In this document: positions 46,071 through 55,292 of the stretch, one piece after another | How the letters are laid out: every line of letters starts with the position of its first letter | Numbering within the stretch: position 1 is the first letter of the stretch | Source of the DNA: Campylobacter concisus | GTDB taxonomy: Bacteria > Campylobacterota > Campylobacteria > Campylobacterales > Campylobacteraceae | Reading direction: 5' to 3' | Length of the DNA stretch: 64,000 bases | Assembly: GCA_002092835.1 (NCBI GenBank) | Contig: LVWL01000018.1 | Coordinates: forward strand, 1 to 64,000 | Made by a program: the position numbers and the translations under genes | Notes under the pieces: model-generated | The model's database searches: none | What the model was told of the DNA's origin: nothing | What the model saw: only the letters and a program-made list of their open reading frames with translations

Positions 46071-46633
46071 TGAGAGGATTTTTGTTATTTTTTGCGGTCC
46101 TAAATTTTGCATTTTGCTATGAAGTGCCTGTTGATTGCACACAAATTTTTGAGGCCAGAAAAGAAGAAATTTCAAAGGAACTTGAGATCATAGATGAACA
46201 GCGCCAAGCTTTAGAGGTATTTCGCGCAAGCTCAGCAGCAGCCTATGAAGAAAATAATAAAAAGCTTGCCAAAAAAGAAGCTGATCTAAATGCGACAATG
46301 AAAGTGATCGAGCAAAAACGCAAAGAGATCGATGAAGTGGTCGCCAAAAATGAGAAAATTTTAAAAGAACTTCGCACAATGACTAGTGATAAAGTCAATG
46401 AGTCGTATTCTAAGATGAAAGATGGCGCGGCAGCTGAGGTGCTCTCTAAAATGCCTAGATCAAACGCAGCCACCATACTTTATGCTCTTGATGCCAAAAA
46501 GATATCTACTATCATGGCAAAAATGGATCCAAAAGTAGCATCTGAGATCACCACTTTGCTTCAAAAAGGGCCACCATTTGCTGATGAAAAAGGCGATATG
46601 CCAACTCCAGCTGGTAGCATAAATATACAGTAA
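46070..46633 (+). CDS. MotE-like periplasmic protein (MgtE N-domain-like)
   Basis: The protein has 187 residues with a signal peptide or anchor (RGFLLFFAVLNFAFC), a coiled coil (~25-105) and a C-terminal PDP/MgtE-N-like domain containing EVLSKMPRSNAATILYALDAKKIS and MDPKVASEITTLLQK. Such proteins chaperone flagellar stator parts or scaffold the motor periplasmically. I start it at the ATG at 46070, one base overlapping the previous stop; a GTG at 46067 is possible. It matches Cj1496c of C. jejuni in position. Confidence 0.75.
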
Positions 46634-46753
46634 TCAATTTTTTACACAAGCAAACAAAATTTTAAAAAATTTAGATACCAAGATATAAAGCACTTGCTTA
46701 TAAATTTTTGATTTTAAGCTTGCCTACCTTTAGCTTGTATACTTTTGTGGTAG

Positions 46754-47755
46754 TTATTTTTTAACCAAACTTACTAGGACACCAACTCCAAGGATGGCTA
46801 GAATGATAAAAAGGCTAATTTGTGCAGAAATTTCAAATCCGTGATGAAAGATATGAGCAGTCGCATTTACAGCTAGCTTTGCTGCGATAAAAAATAAAAG
46901 CACGATAACGGAAATTTCTAAATACTTTAAAAAATTTTTGAGTGCTTCAAGCACAAAATAAAGCGTTCTTAGCCCAAGTATTGCAAATATCATCGCTGAA
47001 TAAACAATCACAGGATCTTTACTCACAGCAATGACAGCCGGAACGCTATCAAAAGCAAATATCACATCGCTTAGCTCAATCACGCAAAGGCACAAGAATA
47101 ATGGTGTTGCTATCCAAGTAGCTTTTAGTGTTAAAATTTGATCGTTAAGAGTAGTTTTTTGACTATCTGAAATTTGCTTAGAAATTTCGCTAAATTTAAC
47201 AAAAAAGCTATGTCCAAAAAGCTGTGGTAAAACCGGAAAAAAGCGATAAACTGCCCTATAAGCTATATGGTTTGAATAATCTTTTATATCTTCATCACAC
47301 TTATCTTTTTTTATCATCATTACGGCACTATATGCGACTATTGCCGCAAATATTAGCTCCATCCAAGGAGAGATGGCAAAAAGCATCGTACCTACGGCTA
47401 CAAAGATGAGCCTAAATATCATAGCACCTATAACGCCAAAGTAAAGCACTCTGTGGCGGTAAATTTCAGGTATCTTAAAGCATGAAAAAATCGCCATCAT
47501 CACAAAAAGATTATCTACTGAGAGCGACTTTTCTAGCGCATATCCTGCAAAATAAAGACTTGCTATTTCACTGCCTCGCTCAAAATATAAATATATGCCA
47601 AAAAGTACCGAAACTCCTATCCAAAAGATAGACCAAATACTAGCTTGTTTTAGTGAAATTTTCTCATCATGTTTATGAGCAAAAAGATCTATTCCAAAGG
47701 CAAGTGATGCCATTAGCAGAAAAACTATAATTGTTTGAATTTCTAATGTGTTCAA
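46754..47755 (-). CDS. TerC/Alx-family membrane protein
   Basis: This 333-residue protein has about nine membrane helices. The conserved TerC features ALEKSLSVDNLFVMMAIF and LSDVIFAFDSVPAVIAVSKDP carry the Asp/Asn residues that define the family. TerC/Alx proteins are linked to manganese export and metallation of exported proteins. The gene starts 17 bases after moeA and is probably co-transcribed with it; no yybP-ykoY manganese riboswitch can fit in the gap. Confidence 0.88.
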   Translation of the reverse strand: MNTLEIQTIIVFLLMASLAFGIDLFAHKHDEKISLKQASIWSIFWIGVSVLFGIYLYFERGSEIASLYFAGYALEKSLSVDNLFVMMAIFSCFKIPEIYRHRVLYFGVIGAMIFRLIFVAVGTMLFAISPWMELIFAAIVAYSAVMMIKKDKCDEDIKDYSNHIAYRAVYRFFPVLPQLFGHSFFVKFSEISKQISDSQKTTLNDQILTLKATWIATPLFLCLCVIELSDVIFAFDSVPAVIAVSKDPVIVYSAMIFAILGLRTLYFVLEALKNFLKYLEISVIVLLFFIAAKLAVNATAHIFHHGFEISAQISLFIILAILGVGVLVSLVKK

Positions 47756-47772
47756 CTTTTATCCTTAAAATT

Positions 47773-48972
47773 TTAGCAAGGCATCATCAAGACTTCTACT
47801 ATCTCGCCTTTTTTGAGAATTTCTTTATCCATTTGGATCATTAAAAGTGCGGCTTTGTTTGTTAAATTATTTACGATCGCTGAACTGCCAAGCTTTTTGC
47901 CATTTAGATTTACAAAATTTTTTCCTTCACGATTTTCTAAATTTACAGCCGTAAATTCTAAAAATGGTGAGCGTTTTTTATAGTCTTCGTCCATTATCGC
48001 CGTGATCTTTGGCTCTTCTTGACCAAACCACGCATTTATTAGGACTCTTACGTAAAGCACACACATAACCATTGCCGAGTACGGAAATCCAGGCAGTGCA
48101 AAGATGTATTTATCGCCTGACTTTGCCACTCTGATATGACGACCCGGTTTTATGGCAGCACCTTCGATGATAAGGCTAAAATTTTCATTTAAAGCGCCTT
48201 TTACAAAGTCGTAATCACCCATGCTTATGCCACCAGTCGTCACTAATATATCAGCTGATTTTAGTGCGTTTATGATCGCTTTTTCGACAAGCTCAGCCTT
48301 ATCTCTTACGATCTCACAAATGACCGGCTCTGCACCCATTTTGCGTATCTGCATAGCGATGCCTACGTGATTTGAGCTGTGAATTTGTGCTGGATTTTCT
48401 AATGGCTCGCCAAGGTCTTTTATCTCGCTACCAGTTGCAAGTATCGCCACTCTTGGACGCATAAAGACGCTTATGTGAAAGTGACCAAGTTCTGCTAGAA
48501 GTGCTATCTCAGCGTAGCTTAGACGAGTGCCTTTTTTAATCAAAATTTCACCTTTTTTGTAGCTTTCTCCTACTTCGCGCACAGCAAAACCCTTTGGCAC
48601 GCTCTTTTTGATGATTATTTTTGAGCCGCTAACCTCGACATTTTCTACCGGGACAAGTGTGTCAGTGCCTTCGCTCATTAGTGAGCCAGTGAAAGTTTTG
48701 ACGCATTTGTTGCTCTCTATAACCAGCCCTTTATCGCTTCCAGCAGGCAGGTCTGTGATGAGCTCAAGCTCGCTTAGGCCATCTTTAAAGGCAAAAGCGT
48801 ATCCGTCCATCGCTGAAACTGGCTTTGCTGGGTAATTTTCAGCGGCTGTCACGTCGTAGGCGATATTTCTATCAAGTGCATCTGTGATGGCTACTTTTTC
48901 GACCTTTTCCCACGCATTTATTGTATCTTTTAAAATTTTTAGGCTATCTGCGTAACTCATAAAATCTTTCAT
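47773..48972 (-). CDS. moeA: Molybdopterin molybdenumtransferase
   Basis: MoeA inserts molybdate into adenylated molybdopterin. The 399-residue protein has the N-terminal YPAKPVSAMDGYAFAF, the glycine-rich ILATGSEIKDLGE, TTGGISMGDYDFVKGAL and ALPGFPYSAMVMC, all standard MoeA landmarks. An ATG at 48972 follows AAAGGGAT; an internal ATG at 48960 is a weaker alternative. It is divergent from the selenium-associated yedE gene. Confidence 0.95.
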   Translation of the reverse strand: MKDFMSYADSLKILKDTINAWEKVEKVAITDALDRNIAYDVTAAENYPAKPVSAMDGYAFAFKDGLSELELITDLPAGSDKGLVIESNKCVKTFTGSLMSEGTDTLVPVENVEVSGSKIIIKKSVPKGFAVREVGESYKKGEILIKKGTRLSYAEIALLAELGHFHISVFMRPRVAILATGSEIKDLGEPLENPAQIHSSNHVGIAMQIRKMGAEPVICEIVRDKAELVEKAIINALKSADILVTTGGISMGDYDFVKGALNENFSLIIEGAAIKPGRHIRVAKSGDKYIFALPGFPYSAMVMCVLYVRVLINAWFGQEEPKITAIMDEDYKKRSPFLEFTAVNLENREGKNFVNLNGKKLGSSAIVNNLTNKAALLMIQMDKEILKKGEIVEVLMMPC

Positions 48973-49107
48973 TTTTATCCCTTTTATGAAATTTTTGCAT
49001 ATTTTATCTACTTTGCTCTTAAAAAAATTAATCTTTGTTTTATTTAATGATTATTAAAATGTCGTTTAAGAAATCAGTTTGATTTTACCCTATACACAGG
49101 AATATTC

Positions 49108-50160
49108 ATGAATAAAACAGTGCTTTACATCATTGCAGGTGCAAGCTTAGGCATTCTTGGCCCAGTGCTTGTTTATTTTGGCAACCCAGCAAATATGGGC
49201 GTTTGTGCGGCTTGCTTTTTAAGAGATAGCGTAGGCGCTTTTGGATTTCATCAAGCCAAAGTGGTACAGTATCTAAGGCCTGAAATTTTAGGGCTTATCA
49301 TCGGAGGCTTTTTAGCAAGTATGCTTTGGAGTAGAAATTTCACTCCAGTATCTGGCAGTGCAGCATTTTCTAGGTTTTTCTTAGGTGTGTTTGCGATGAT
49401 TGGCTGCCTTATCTTTTTGGGTTGCCCATGGAGAGCGTTTTTGCGCCTTGGAGGCGGAGATATGACCGCTATTGCTGGGCTTGTTGGCTTATTTGCTGGC
49501 GTTTTTGTTGGACGATTTTTCAAGAAAAATGGTTACGTTATACCTGAAAATGATGCCACTACAAAACCAGTTGCCTTTTTACCATTAATTATTGCTGTTT
49601 TGCTTTTAGCAGCCCTTGTTTTTGGTTTAAAGCTTGGCGATAATGGTGCATTATTTAGCTCAGAAAAAGGCCCAGGCTCACAGCATGCAAATATCCTTAT
49701 CTCGCTTATTTGTGCTATTGTTATTTTTATGCAAAGAAGCAAATTTTGTTCGGTTGGTGCGATCAGTAAAGTTTTTGAGCGTGATTTTTCGATGTTTTAC
49801 GGCATCGTATCGGTTGTTGTTTTTGCTAGCATTACAAATTTAGTGTTAAATCAATACAAATTTGGCTTTGAAGGTCAGCCTATCGCTCACAATGACATTC
49901 TTTGGAACTTTCTTAGTATGACACTCGCTGGTCTTTGCTTTAGCCTAAGTTATGGCTGCCCAGGCAAACATTTAGTACAAATGGGAGCTGGAAATTTAAG
50001 CTCGGCTGTATTTGTTTTAGGTATGGGAGCAGGTGCTGCGATAAGCCACAACTTCATACTTGCAAGCTCACCAGCTGGCATCACTCCTTATGCTCCATAT
50101 GCCGTAGTTATCGGCTTTATCTATGCTATTTATGTTGGAGTTTTTACTAAAAAAGCATAA
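49108..50160 (+). CDS. yedE: YeeE/YedE-family putative selenium transporter
   Basis: This 350-residue protein has about ten membrane helices and cysteine motifs typical of the YeeE/YedE family: NMGVCAACFLRD, FLGCPWRAFLRLGGGD, RSKFCSVGAI and YGCPGKHLVQMGAGN. The CAAC/GCPW version belongs to the YedE branch that co-occurs with SelD and YedF and is thought to move a selenium or sulfur species. The RBS is AGGAAT. It is divergent from moeA, and a hairpin terminator follows. Confidence 0.88.
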   Translation: MNKTVLYIIAGASLGILGPVLVYFGNPANMGVCAACFLRDSVGAFGFHQAKVVQYLRPEILGLIIGGFLASMLWSRNFTPVSGSAAFSRFFLGVFAMIGCLIFLGCPWRAFLRLGGGDMTAIAGLVGLFAGVFVGRFFKKNGYVIPENDATTKPVAFLPLIIAVLLLAALVFGLKLGDNGALFSSEKGPGSQHANILISLICAIVIFMQRSKFCSVGAISKVFERDFSMFYGIVSVVVFASITNLVLNQYKFGFEGQPIAHNDILWNFLSMTLAGLCFSLSYGCPGKHLVQMGAGNLSSAVFVLGMGAGAAISHNFILASSPAGITPYAPYAVVIGFIYAIYVGVFTKKA

Positions 50161-50163
50161 TAT

Positions 50164-50191
50164 AAATTTGGCTGCTTTTGCAGTCAAATTT
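50164..50191. terminator. Bidirectional terminator between yedE and the ABC gene
   Basis: AAATTTGGCTGC and GCAGTCAAATTT pair over 12 bp with one G-U around TTTT. A/T runs on both sides let it work in both directions for these convergent genes. Confidence 0.65.
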
Positions 50192-51845
50192 ACTCACTTT
50201 TTATATCTATCACCTCATCAAAAAGTTCAAAAAGCTCGCGTTGATGTGTGATAATCATCACGCTAAGTTCCTTAAAATCGCTCTTTAAATTTTTCAAAAT
50301 TTCAGCCACTGAAGTATTATCAAGTGCTGAGGTTGCCTCGTCTAAGAATAAAAATTTAGGCTTTGCAAGATAGACTCTGGCAAAATTTAGCCTCTGAGCC
50401 TCGCCTCCACTCATAATCTTAGGATAGTCTAAAATTTCATCTAAATTTTTAAATTTGCTAAGGCCAACTCTGGCTAAAATTTTATAAATTTCACTATCAT
50501 TTTGCTCATTTTTGTTCGGATAGGAGATGAGTTCTCTTAGGCTAGATCTGACCAAATAAGGCTTTTGGGGTATAAACATAACTCCATTTTTTGGCATCGA
50601 TACTTCTGCTTTGCCATGCTGCCAGAGATTTGCTAGGTATCTAAAAGCCGTACTTTTACCAGCTCCACTCTTTGCATTTAATACCAACCATTTTTTTGGT
50701 GTTAAACTAAAGCTCAAGTTCTTAAATAAAATTTCATCGTTTGGCGTCTTTAGTATTAAATTTTTACAAATCACAGCTTCGTCATTTTGACTAAATTCGT
50801 GAGCCTTTTTTATTTCGCTGAGCATACTCACAAAGGCATATATACGCTCTACGCTAGCTGAAAATTCCATTATCTGCTTGTAATAGTCCATAAACCACGC
50901 AAGACCATCTTGAACTTTATAAAATGCTGTTTTTGCCTGCATCATATCACCAAAGCTCATAGTGCCAGATAAATAAAGTGGCAACGAGGCAAAGATTGGG
51001 ATTAGGTTTGTTATTTTTAGGTAGCTTGCACTAAAGCACTCAAGCCTAAATTCGGTGTTGATAATATACTTATAATTTTTGACTATTTTTAAGAAATCAT
51101 CTCTAAACCTCATTTTTTCTCTTTTTTCTCCGTTTAAGAATGCGGCTGCTTCTGCATTTTCTATAAGGATTAGTAGGTCTGCTCTATAGTTGGCTTCAAG
51201 ATATTGTTTTTCAAAATTTAGTGGTTTTAGCTTTTTGTCAATAAGGTGAGTGACGAGTGAACAAATGAGTGTATAGATGATAGCTATGTAGACTAAAAAG
51301 CCACTTATCTCTAAATTTATTCCAGCAAGTTCAATCTTTAAAATTTTAGAAGCTTGCCAAAGAATAAAGACGAATGCTATTAAATTTGCGACATTATAAA
51401 CAAAGGACTTTACTAAATTTACACTTCGCTCGACAAATAAAAAACTATCTTCAGCGATCCTTTGATCAGGGTTGTCAAAATTTGTACTTGTAAGACTTGC
51501 TTTATAAAAACTAGAGTTTTCGAGCCACAGATCTTCTAGTTTTGAGCTTAGATTCTCTCGCCAGGAAATGATGAGAAATTTCTTTAAATAACTGCCAAAA
51601 ACTATAAAAATAACAATAAATAACGTATAGAGTAAAAATTCTCCCACAAGATGCAATATCACACCCTTGCTAAACGTGCTTAGTGCGTCGTAAAAACGCT
51701 TCTCCCACTCATTCATCAAAACGGCTATTTTTGTCACGCCAAGACTTGCAAATATCATCAAAGCTAGAACCACCCATGCTTTAAAAGCCTTTTTATTTAG
51801 CCAAAACCAAGATGAAATTTCAAAAAATTGCCTTAAAATTCTCAA
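50190..51845 (-). CDS. YddA/SbmA-like ABC transporter (fused membrane and ATPase domains)
   Basis: The 551-residue protein has an N-terminal SbmA/BacA-like membrane domain with about six helices (FDNPDQRIAEDSFLF is the family hallmark near residue 125) and a C-terminal ATPase with Walker A NAKSGAGKSTAFRYL, signature MSGGEAQRLNFARVYLA and Walker B FLFLDEATSALD. Relatives move peptides, antibiotics such as bleomycin, or vitamin B12. It lies 54 bases after the Fur-controlled receptor gene on the same strand, so it may handle the receptor's ligand. The substrate is inferred only. Confidence 0.85.
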   Translation of the reverse strand: MRILRQFFEISSWFWLNKKAFKAWVVLALMIFASLGVTKIAVLMNEWEKRFYDALSTFSKGVILHLVGEFLLYTLFIVIFIVFGSYLKKFLIISWRENLSSKLEDLWLENSSFYKASLTSTNFDNPDQRIAEDSFLFVERSVNLVKSFVYNVANLIAFVFILWQASKILKIELAGINLEISGFLVYIAIIYTLICSLVTHLIDKKLKPLNFEKQYLEANYRADLLILIENAEAAAFLNGEKREKMRFRDDFLKIVKNYKYIINTEFRLECFSASYLKITNLIPIFASLPLYLSGTMSFGDMMQAKTAFYKVQDGLAWFMDYYKQIMEFSASVERIYAFVSMLSEIKKAHEFSQNDEAVICKNLILKTPNDEILFKNLSFSLTPKKWLVLNAKSGAGKSTAFRYLANLWQHGKAEVSMPKNGVMFIPQKPYLVRSSLRELISYPNKNEQNDSEIYKILARVGLSKFKNLDEILDYPKIMSGGEAQRLNFARVYLAKPKFLFLDEATSALDNTSVAEILKNLKSDFKELSVMIITHQRELFELFDEVIDIKSE

Positions 51846-51899
51846 ATTTTTCCTTTAAATTTAAAGGCCCAAGAGCCAAAAAAGGCCTTGGGATTAAAT

Positions 51900-54206
51900 T
51901 TAGTATTTGTAGTTAAAGCTTAATGTAAAGCTTCTTGGATCGCCGTAGAAGTTGTTTATGCCAGCGGTTCTATTGTGTGTATTGTAAAAATACTTCTTGT
52001 CGGTTATGTTTTTAACGATCAGTCCCACACTAAAGTTGTCGTTTATCAAGTAGTTGATATTTGCATCCCAAAGAGCATAACCTTTTTGCTCTGGTACGTA
52101 GTAGCTTATGGCTGAGCCTGAGCTCATATTGTCTTTCATATAGATACCACTTGTTTTACCTTGGTATCTAACACCTGTGCCAATGCTTAGTTTTTGAGTG
52201 CCAACAAGTGGTATTTCATAGCTTGTATAGAGCTTAAACATATGTCTTGGGATATATTTTTTAGCATCAGCTCCTTTGTTGTAATCAACATTTGATGACG
52301 TTTTTCTTTCACTTTTTAGATATTCGCTTTTATTAAATGTATATCCAGCCATCACGCTCCATCTCTCAGTTATCGAACCCGAAATTTCAGCGTCTATACC
52401 TCTACTTCGCACCTTACCTTCTGCGATAGAATAGTTTGGATTATTTGGATCTGTTATGGCTCTATTTTCTTGGATTATTTGAAAGAGTGCCACAGCTGTA
52501 TTTAACGCACCTCCTAAAAACTCAGACTTCACACCTGTTTCTACATTGTATCCTACGACTGGTTCAAGGACATTTTTATTTGCATCAGTTGCGCTTTGAG
52601 GCTTAAAAATTTCAGCATAGCTTACGTACCAGCTATGATCTTTTAAAAAGTCCCACGTTAAACCTGCATAAGGTGAAAATTTTGACTTTGTGATATAGGT
52701 GTTTGCAGATCTTGCACCAGTTTTATGATTTTCATTAAAGCTGTCATATTTTACCCTAGCAAATCTTCCACCAAGGATCATATGCCAATCATCACTAAAG
52801 TTATATCTAGTGCCAGCTGTTAGAGCTTGCTGGTAAATTGTATTTGTAAATGTTTTATTTAAAGTTGAATTTGTTCCACCCCAGTTTGGCTCGGCTATGG
52901 CTGAAGAATTCCAGTTATATATGCCAAGTCCAAGTGATGCTAAGGATATACTTGGCATTCTGATATCATGCTCTACAAATTTCTCCTTACTAAGTGAGCC
53001 ATTTACGAAGATATCATGTTTTTGTCCAAAAAGTTCATACTTTCCATCTACTCCAAGCTTCAGATTGACCTCTTTTGAGCCATTGTCGTATTTTTGTAAG
53101 CGTATATCATGAGTTGGAGTGGCTGGATTATAAGGATTAACACCGCCCATTGAGCCAAATTTTATTATGCCATCGCTTTTTGTATAGTTTAGCTTCGCAT
53201 AGGCTTTGTAATCATCATTAAACTGATGAGAAATTTCTGTAAAGGCATTATATTTTTCATAGATGCTATTGTTCCAGTTTGCTCCAAAATAGCTCTTTCT
53301 ATCCAAATTCAAATTATTACCATCTTTATCAAGTGCTGGTACGCCGTATATATCATAGACCTCACTTGTCTTTTGCCAGATAAGCCCAGCGGTAAGTAGT
53401 GTTTTATCAGTTAAATCAAACTCAAATATCCCACCCAGTGCTCCACGCCAACCGTTGCGATAGTGCTTGTATGTACCATTTTTACTTAAAACGCCAATGA
53501 GTCTTCCACGCACTGAGCCAGATTCATTTAGTGAGTTGCTAATATCAAATGTGCCTCGGTAGTTATCCCAGCTACCTAAATTTAGGCTTGTGTTGAAGGC
53601 AAATTCGCTTGTTGGACGTTTGCGGACTAAATTTACAGTGCCGCCTGGCTCACCATTACTTTGTGTAAGGCCTGCTGCACCTCTTAAAACCTCTACTCTA
53701 TCGTAAAACTCAAGATCTGTAAATTCTTTAGAATAGCCAAGTGGTCCTTGGACTGATGAGGATACAGACGAGGCGATACCATCTTCTTGTATGTTATCTA
53801 CATCAAAGCCACGCGAATTTATCCTAAGGCGCCCACTATCGTTTCTAACGGCAATTCCAGGGGCGTATTGCAAGGCTGAATTTACATCTTTTAAATTTAG
53901 ATCTTTTATAAGTTGATTTGAAATGACAGAGACTGATTGTGGTGTCTCTTTTATGCTTAGACCTAGTCCAGTTGCAGTATTCATTCTATCGGCTGTGTAT
54001 GAGCCAGTGCCTTCGGTTTTTGAAAGATCGCTCACCACTTGCACTTCTGCAAGATTAGCATCGGTTGCGAAGGTTTGGTCGTTTGAACTAGTACTATTTT
54101 GGGTAGTGGATGCATCGTTTGTCTTGTTTAGATCGGTGCTATTTGCTGCACACAGTGTATTTACACTAAGAGCTACCGCAAGTGCAATGGATAGCTTATA
54201 TCTCAT
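51900..54206 (-). CDS. TonB-dependent siderophore receptor
   Basis: This 768-residue outer-membrane receptor has a signal peptide (cleaved near residue 20, after NTLCA), a plug domain with IKETPQSVSVISNQLIKDLN, DVNSALQYAPGIAVRND and VEVLRGAAGLTQSNGEPGG, and a barrel ending FTLSFNYKY with terminal aromatic residues. The plug and VRKRPTSEF region place it in the FhuE/FpvA-like hydroxamate-siderophore class. The exact ligand is unknown. A Fur-box-like palindrome overlaps its promoter, so it should be induced by iron limitation. A YddA-like ABC transporter gene follows. Confidence 0.92.
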   Translation of the reverse strand: MRYKLSIALAVALSVNTLCAANSTDLNKTNDASTTQNSTSSNDQTFATDANLAEVQVVSDLSKTEGTGSYTADRMNTATGLGLSIKETPQSVSVISNQLIKDLNLKDVNSALQYAPGIAVRNDSGRLRINSRGFDVDNIQEDGIASSVSSSVQGPLGYSKEFTDLEFYDRVEVLRGAAGLTQSNGEPGGTVNLVRKRPTSEFAFNTSLNLGSWDNYRGTFDISNSLNESGSVRGRLIGVLSKNGTYKHYRNGWRGALGGIFEFDLTDKTLLTAGLIWQKTSEVYDIYGVPALDKDGNNLNLDRKSYFGANWNNSIYEKYNAFTEISHQFNDDYKAYAKLNYTKSDGIIKFGSMGGVNPYNPATPTHDIRLQKYDNGSKEVNLKLGVDGKYELFGQKHDIFVNGSLSKEKFVEHDIRMPSISLASLGLGIYNWNSSAIAEPNWGGTNSTLNKTFTNTIYQQALTAGTRYNFSDDWHMILGGRFARVKYDSFNENHKTGARSANTYITKSKFSPYAGLTWDFLKDHSWYVSYAEIFKPQSATDANKNVLEPVVGYNVETGVKSEFLGGALNTAVALFQIIQENRAITDPNNPNYSIAEGKVRSRGIDAEISGSITERWSVMAGYTFNKSEYLKSERKTSSNVDYNKGADAKKYIPRHMFKLYTSYEIPLVGTQKLSIGTGVRYQGKTSGIYMKDNMSSGSAISYYVPEQKGYALWDANINYLINDNFSVGLIVKNITDKKYFYNTHNRTAGINNFYGDPRSFTLSFNYKY

Positions 54207-54221
54207 AATATACTCCTATTT

Positions 54222-54236
54222 TAATAATCATTATTA
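54222..54236 (-). promoter_or_regulatory. Fur-box-like palindrome upstream of the siderophore receptor
   Basis: TAATAATCATTATTA is a perfect 15-base palindrome lying 16 bases before the receptor's ATG, and it resembles the core of the Fur consensus (GATAATGATTATC-like repeats). The RBS is AGGAG between it and the start. Confidence 0.6.
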
Positions 54237-54363
54237 TTTTGGAATTATATAAATCAGAGATTAAGAAATGATAAAATTTTGACTTATAATTTACAATTTC
54301 TTTATAAATTTGAAGAGATTTAAATAATAATTTTAAAAATTAAATTTCGTAAGTTAGTGTATT

Positions 54364-54385
54364 TTAGCCGCCAAATGACGGCTAA
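54364..54385. terminator. Hairpin downstream of the SurA-like gene
   Basis: TTAGCCG and CGGCTAA form a 7-bp stem around an 8-base loop just past the 3' end of the SurA-like gene. The following T-tract is weak, so it is a tentative terminator. Confidence 0.45.
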
Positions 54386-54391
54386 GAGAAG

Positions 54392-55222
54392 TTATCTTAA
54401 AATTTGAATCTTTGCTTTTGCGCGGAGTTTATCAAAATAATCAGCCATAAGTTTTTCTTGCTCGCCTTGATAAAGCTCGTTTATAACATTATCTTTAACA
54501 TCTGCAAAGCTTGGAGTGTATGAGCCTATTTTCTCTTTTACATAAAACATATCAAAGCTGTCAGGCCCTTGCAAAGGCTGTGTGTAGTCACCGTTATTTG
54601 TGCTTGAGATGATCGCAGCAAGCCTTGGATCTATGCTTTGATAGTCCAAACTAACCTCTTGTGTTTGCACGCCGTCTAACAGCTTCGGACTTGTCTTTTG
54701 AGCCTCAAGTAGCTCAGGATCTTTTGCTCTATAAACTACGACTCTAGCGGTGCTAAAGACCTTAAATTTATCAGGATTAGCATCAAAATACATCTTTGCT
54801 TTTTGCTCATTTACATTTTTGCCAGCTTCAGCCAAGATACTTTTATAAAGCTTTTCTTGAAGCATCTTTTTTTCTATGTTGTTTTTAAACTCCAAAAAGT
54901 CCATGCCTTGAGCTTGGATAGAGCTTCTAAACTGCGAATTTGTCATGCCATTTTGCTTTGCGATTGATTCGATTCTATCGTTTAGCTCAAATGGCGTTAC
55001 GCTAATGTTTAAATTTTTTATTTGAGCATCTTCGAGTCTATCTCTTATGAGCAAATTTAAAGCATCTTGTTCGCTAGCTCTTAGCTGCTCTTTCAAGCTA
55101 TAAACTTCATAAAGTGTGATGGGTTCGTTCTCTACAATAGCTGCGATACCGTTTATCATCTGAGCCGAATATAAATTTAAAGCACTTAGCATGCCAGCAG
55201 CCAAAAAGAGCAATTTTTTCAT
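54392..55222 (-). CDS. SurA-like periplasmic chaperone
   Basis: The 276-residue protein starts at the ATG at 55222 with a signal peptide (KKLLFLAAGMLSALNLYSA) and continues INGIAAIVENEPITLYEVYSL, the SurA N-domain signature. A reduced parvulin-like region (VFSTARVVVYRAKDP) is present, ending GSYTPSFADVKDNVINELY. It likely chaperones outer-membrane proteins. It matches C. jejuni Cj1289, next to gltX there too. An in-frame start at 55267 lies upstream of the signal peptide and is unlikely. Confidence 0.82.
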   Translation of the reverse strand: MKKLLFLAAGMLSALNLYSAQMINGIAAIVENEPITLYEVYSLKEQLRASEQDALNLLIRDRLEDAQIKNLNISVTPFELNDRIESIAKQNGMTNSQFRSSIQAQGMDFLEFKNNIEKKMLQEKLYKSILAEAGKNVNEQKAKMYFDANPDKFKVFSTARVVVYRAKDPELLEAQKTSPKLLDGVQTQEVSLDYQSIDPRLAAIISSTNNGDYTQPLQGPDSFDMFYVKEKIGSYTPSFADVKDNVINELYQGEQEKLMADYFDKLRAKAKIQILR

Positions 55223-55292
55223 AATAAAACCTTTATTTAAGTATTTAGTAAATATAATTTTGGGCAATTATAACATAAAAATAAGGCACAAA

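Noticed and set aside
47756-47772. Manganese riboswitch upstream of the TerC gene
   Set aside because: Only 17 bases separate it from moeA, too few for a yybP-ykoY element.
55191-55292. gltX starting at 55191
   Set aside because: The extra 34 residues overlap the signal-peptide region of the divergent SurA-like gene; GltX starts at the [11 protein letters not shown] segment.
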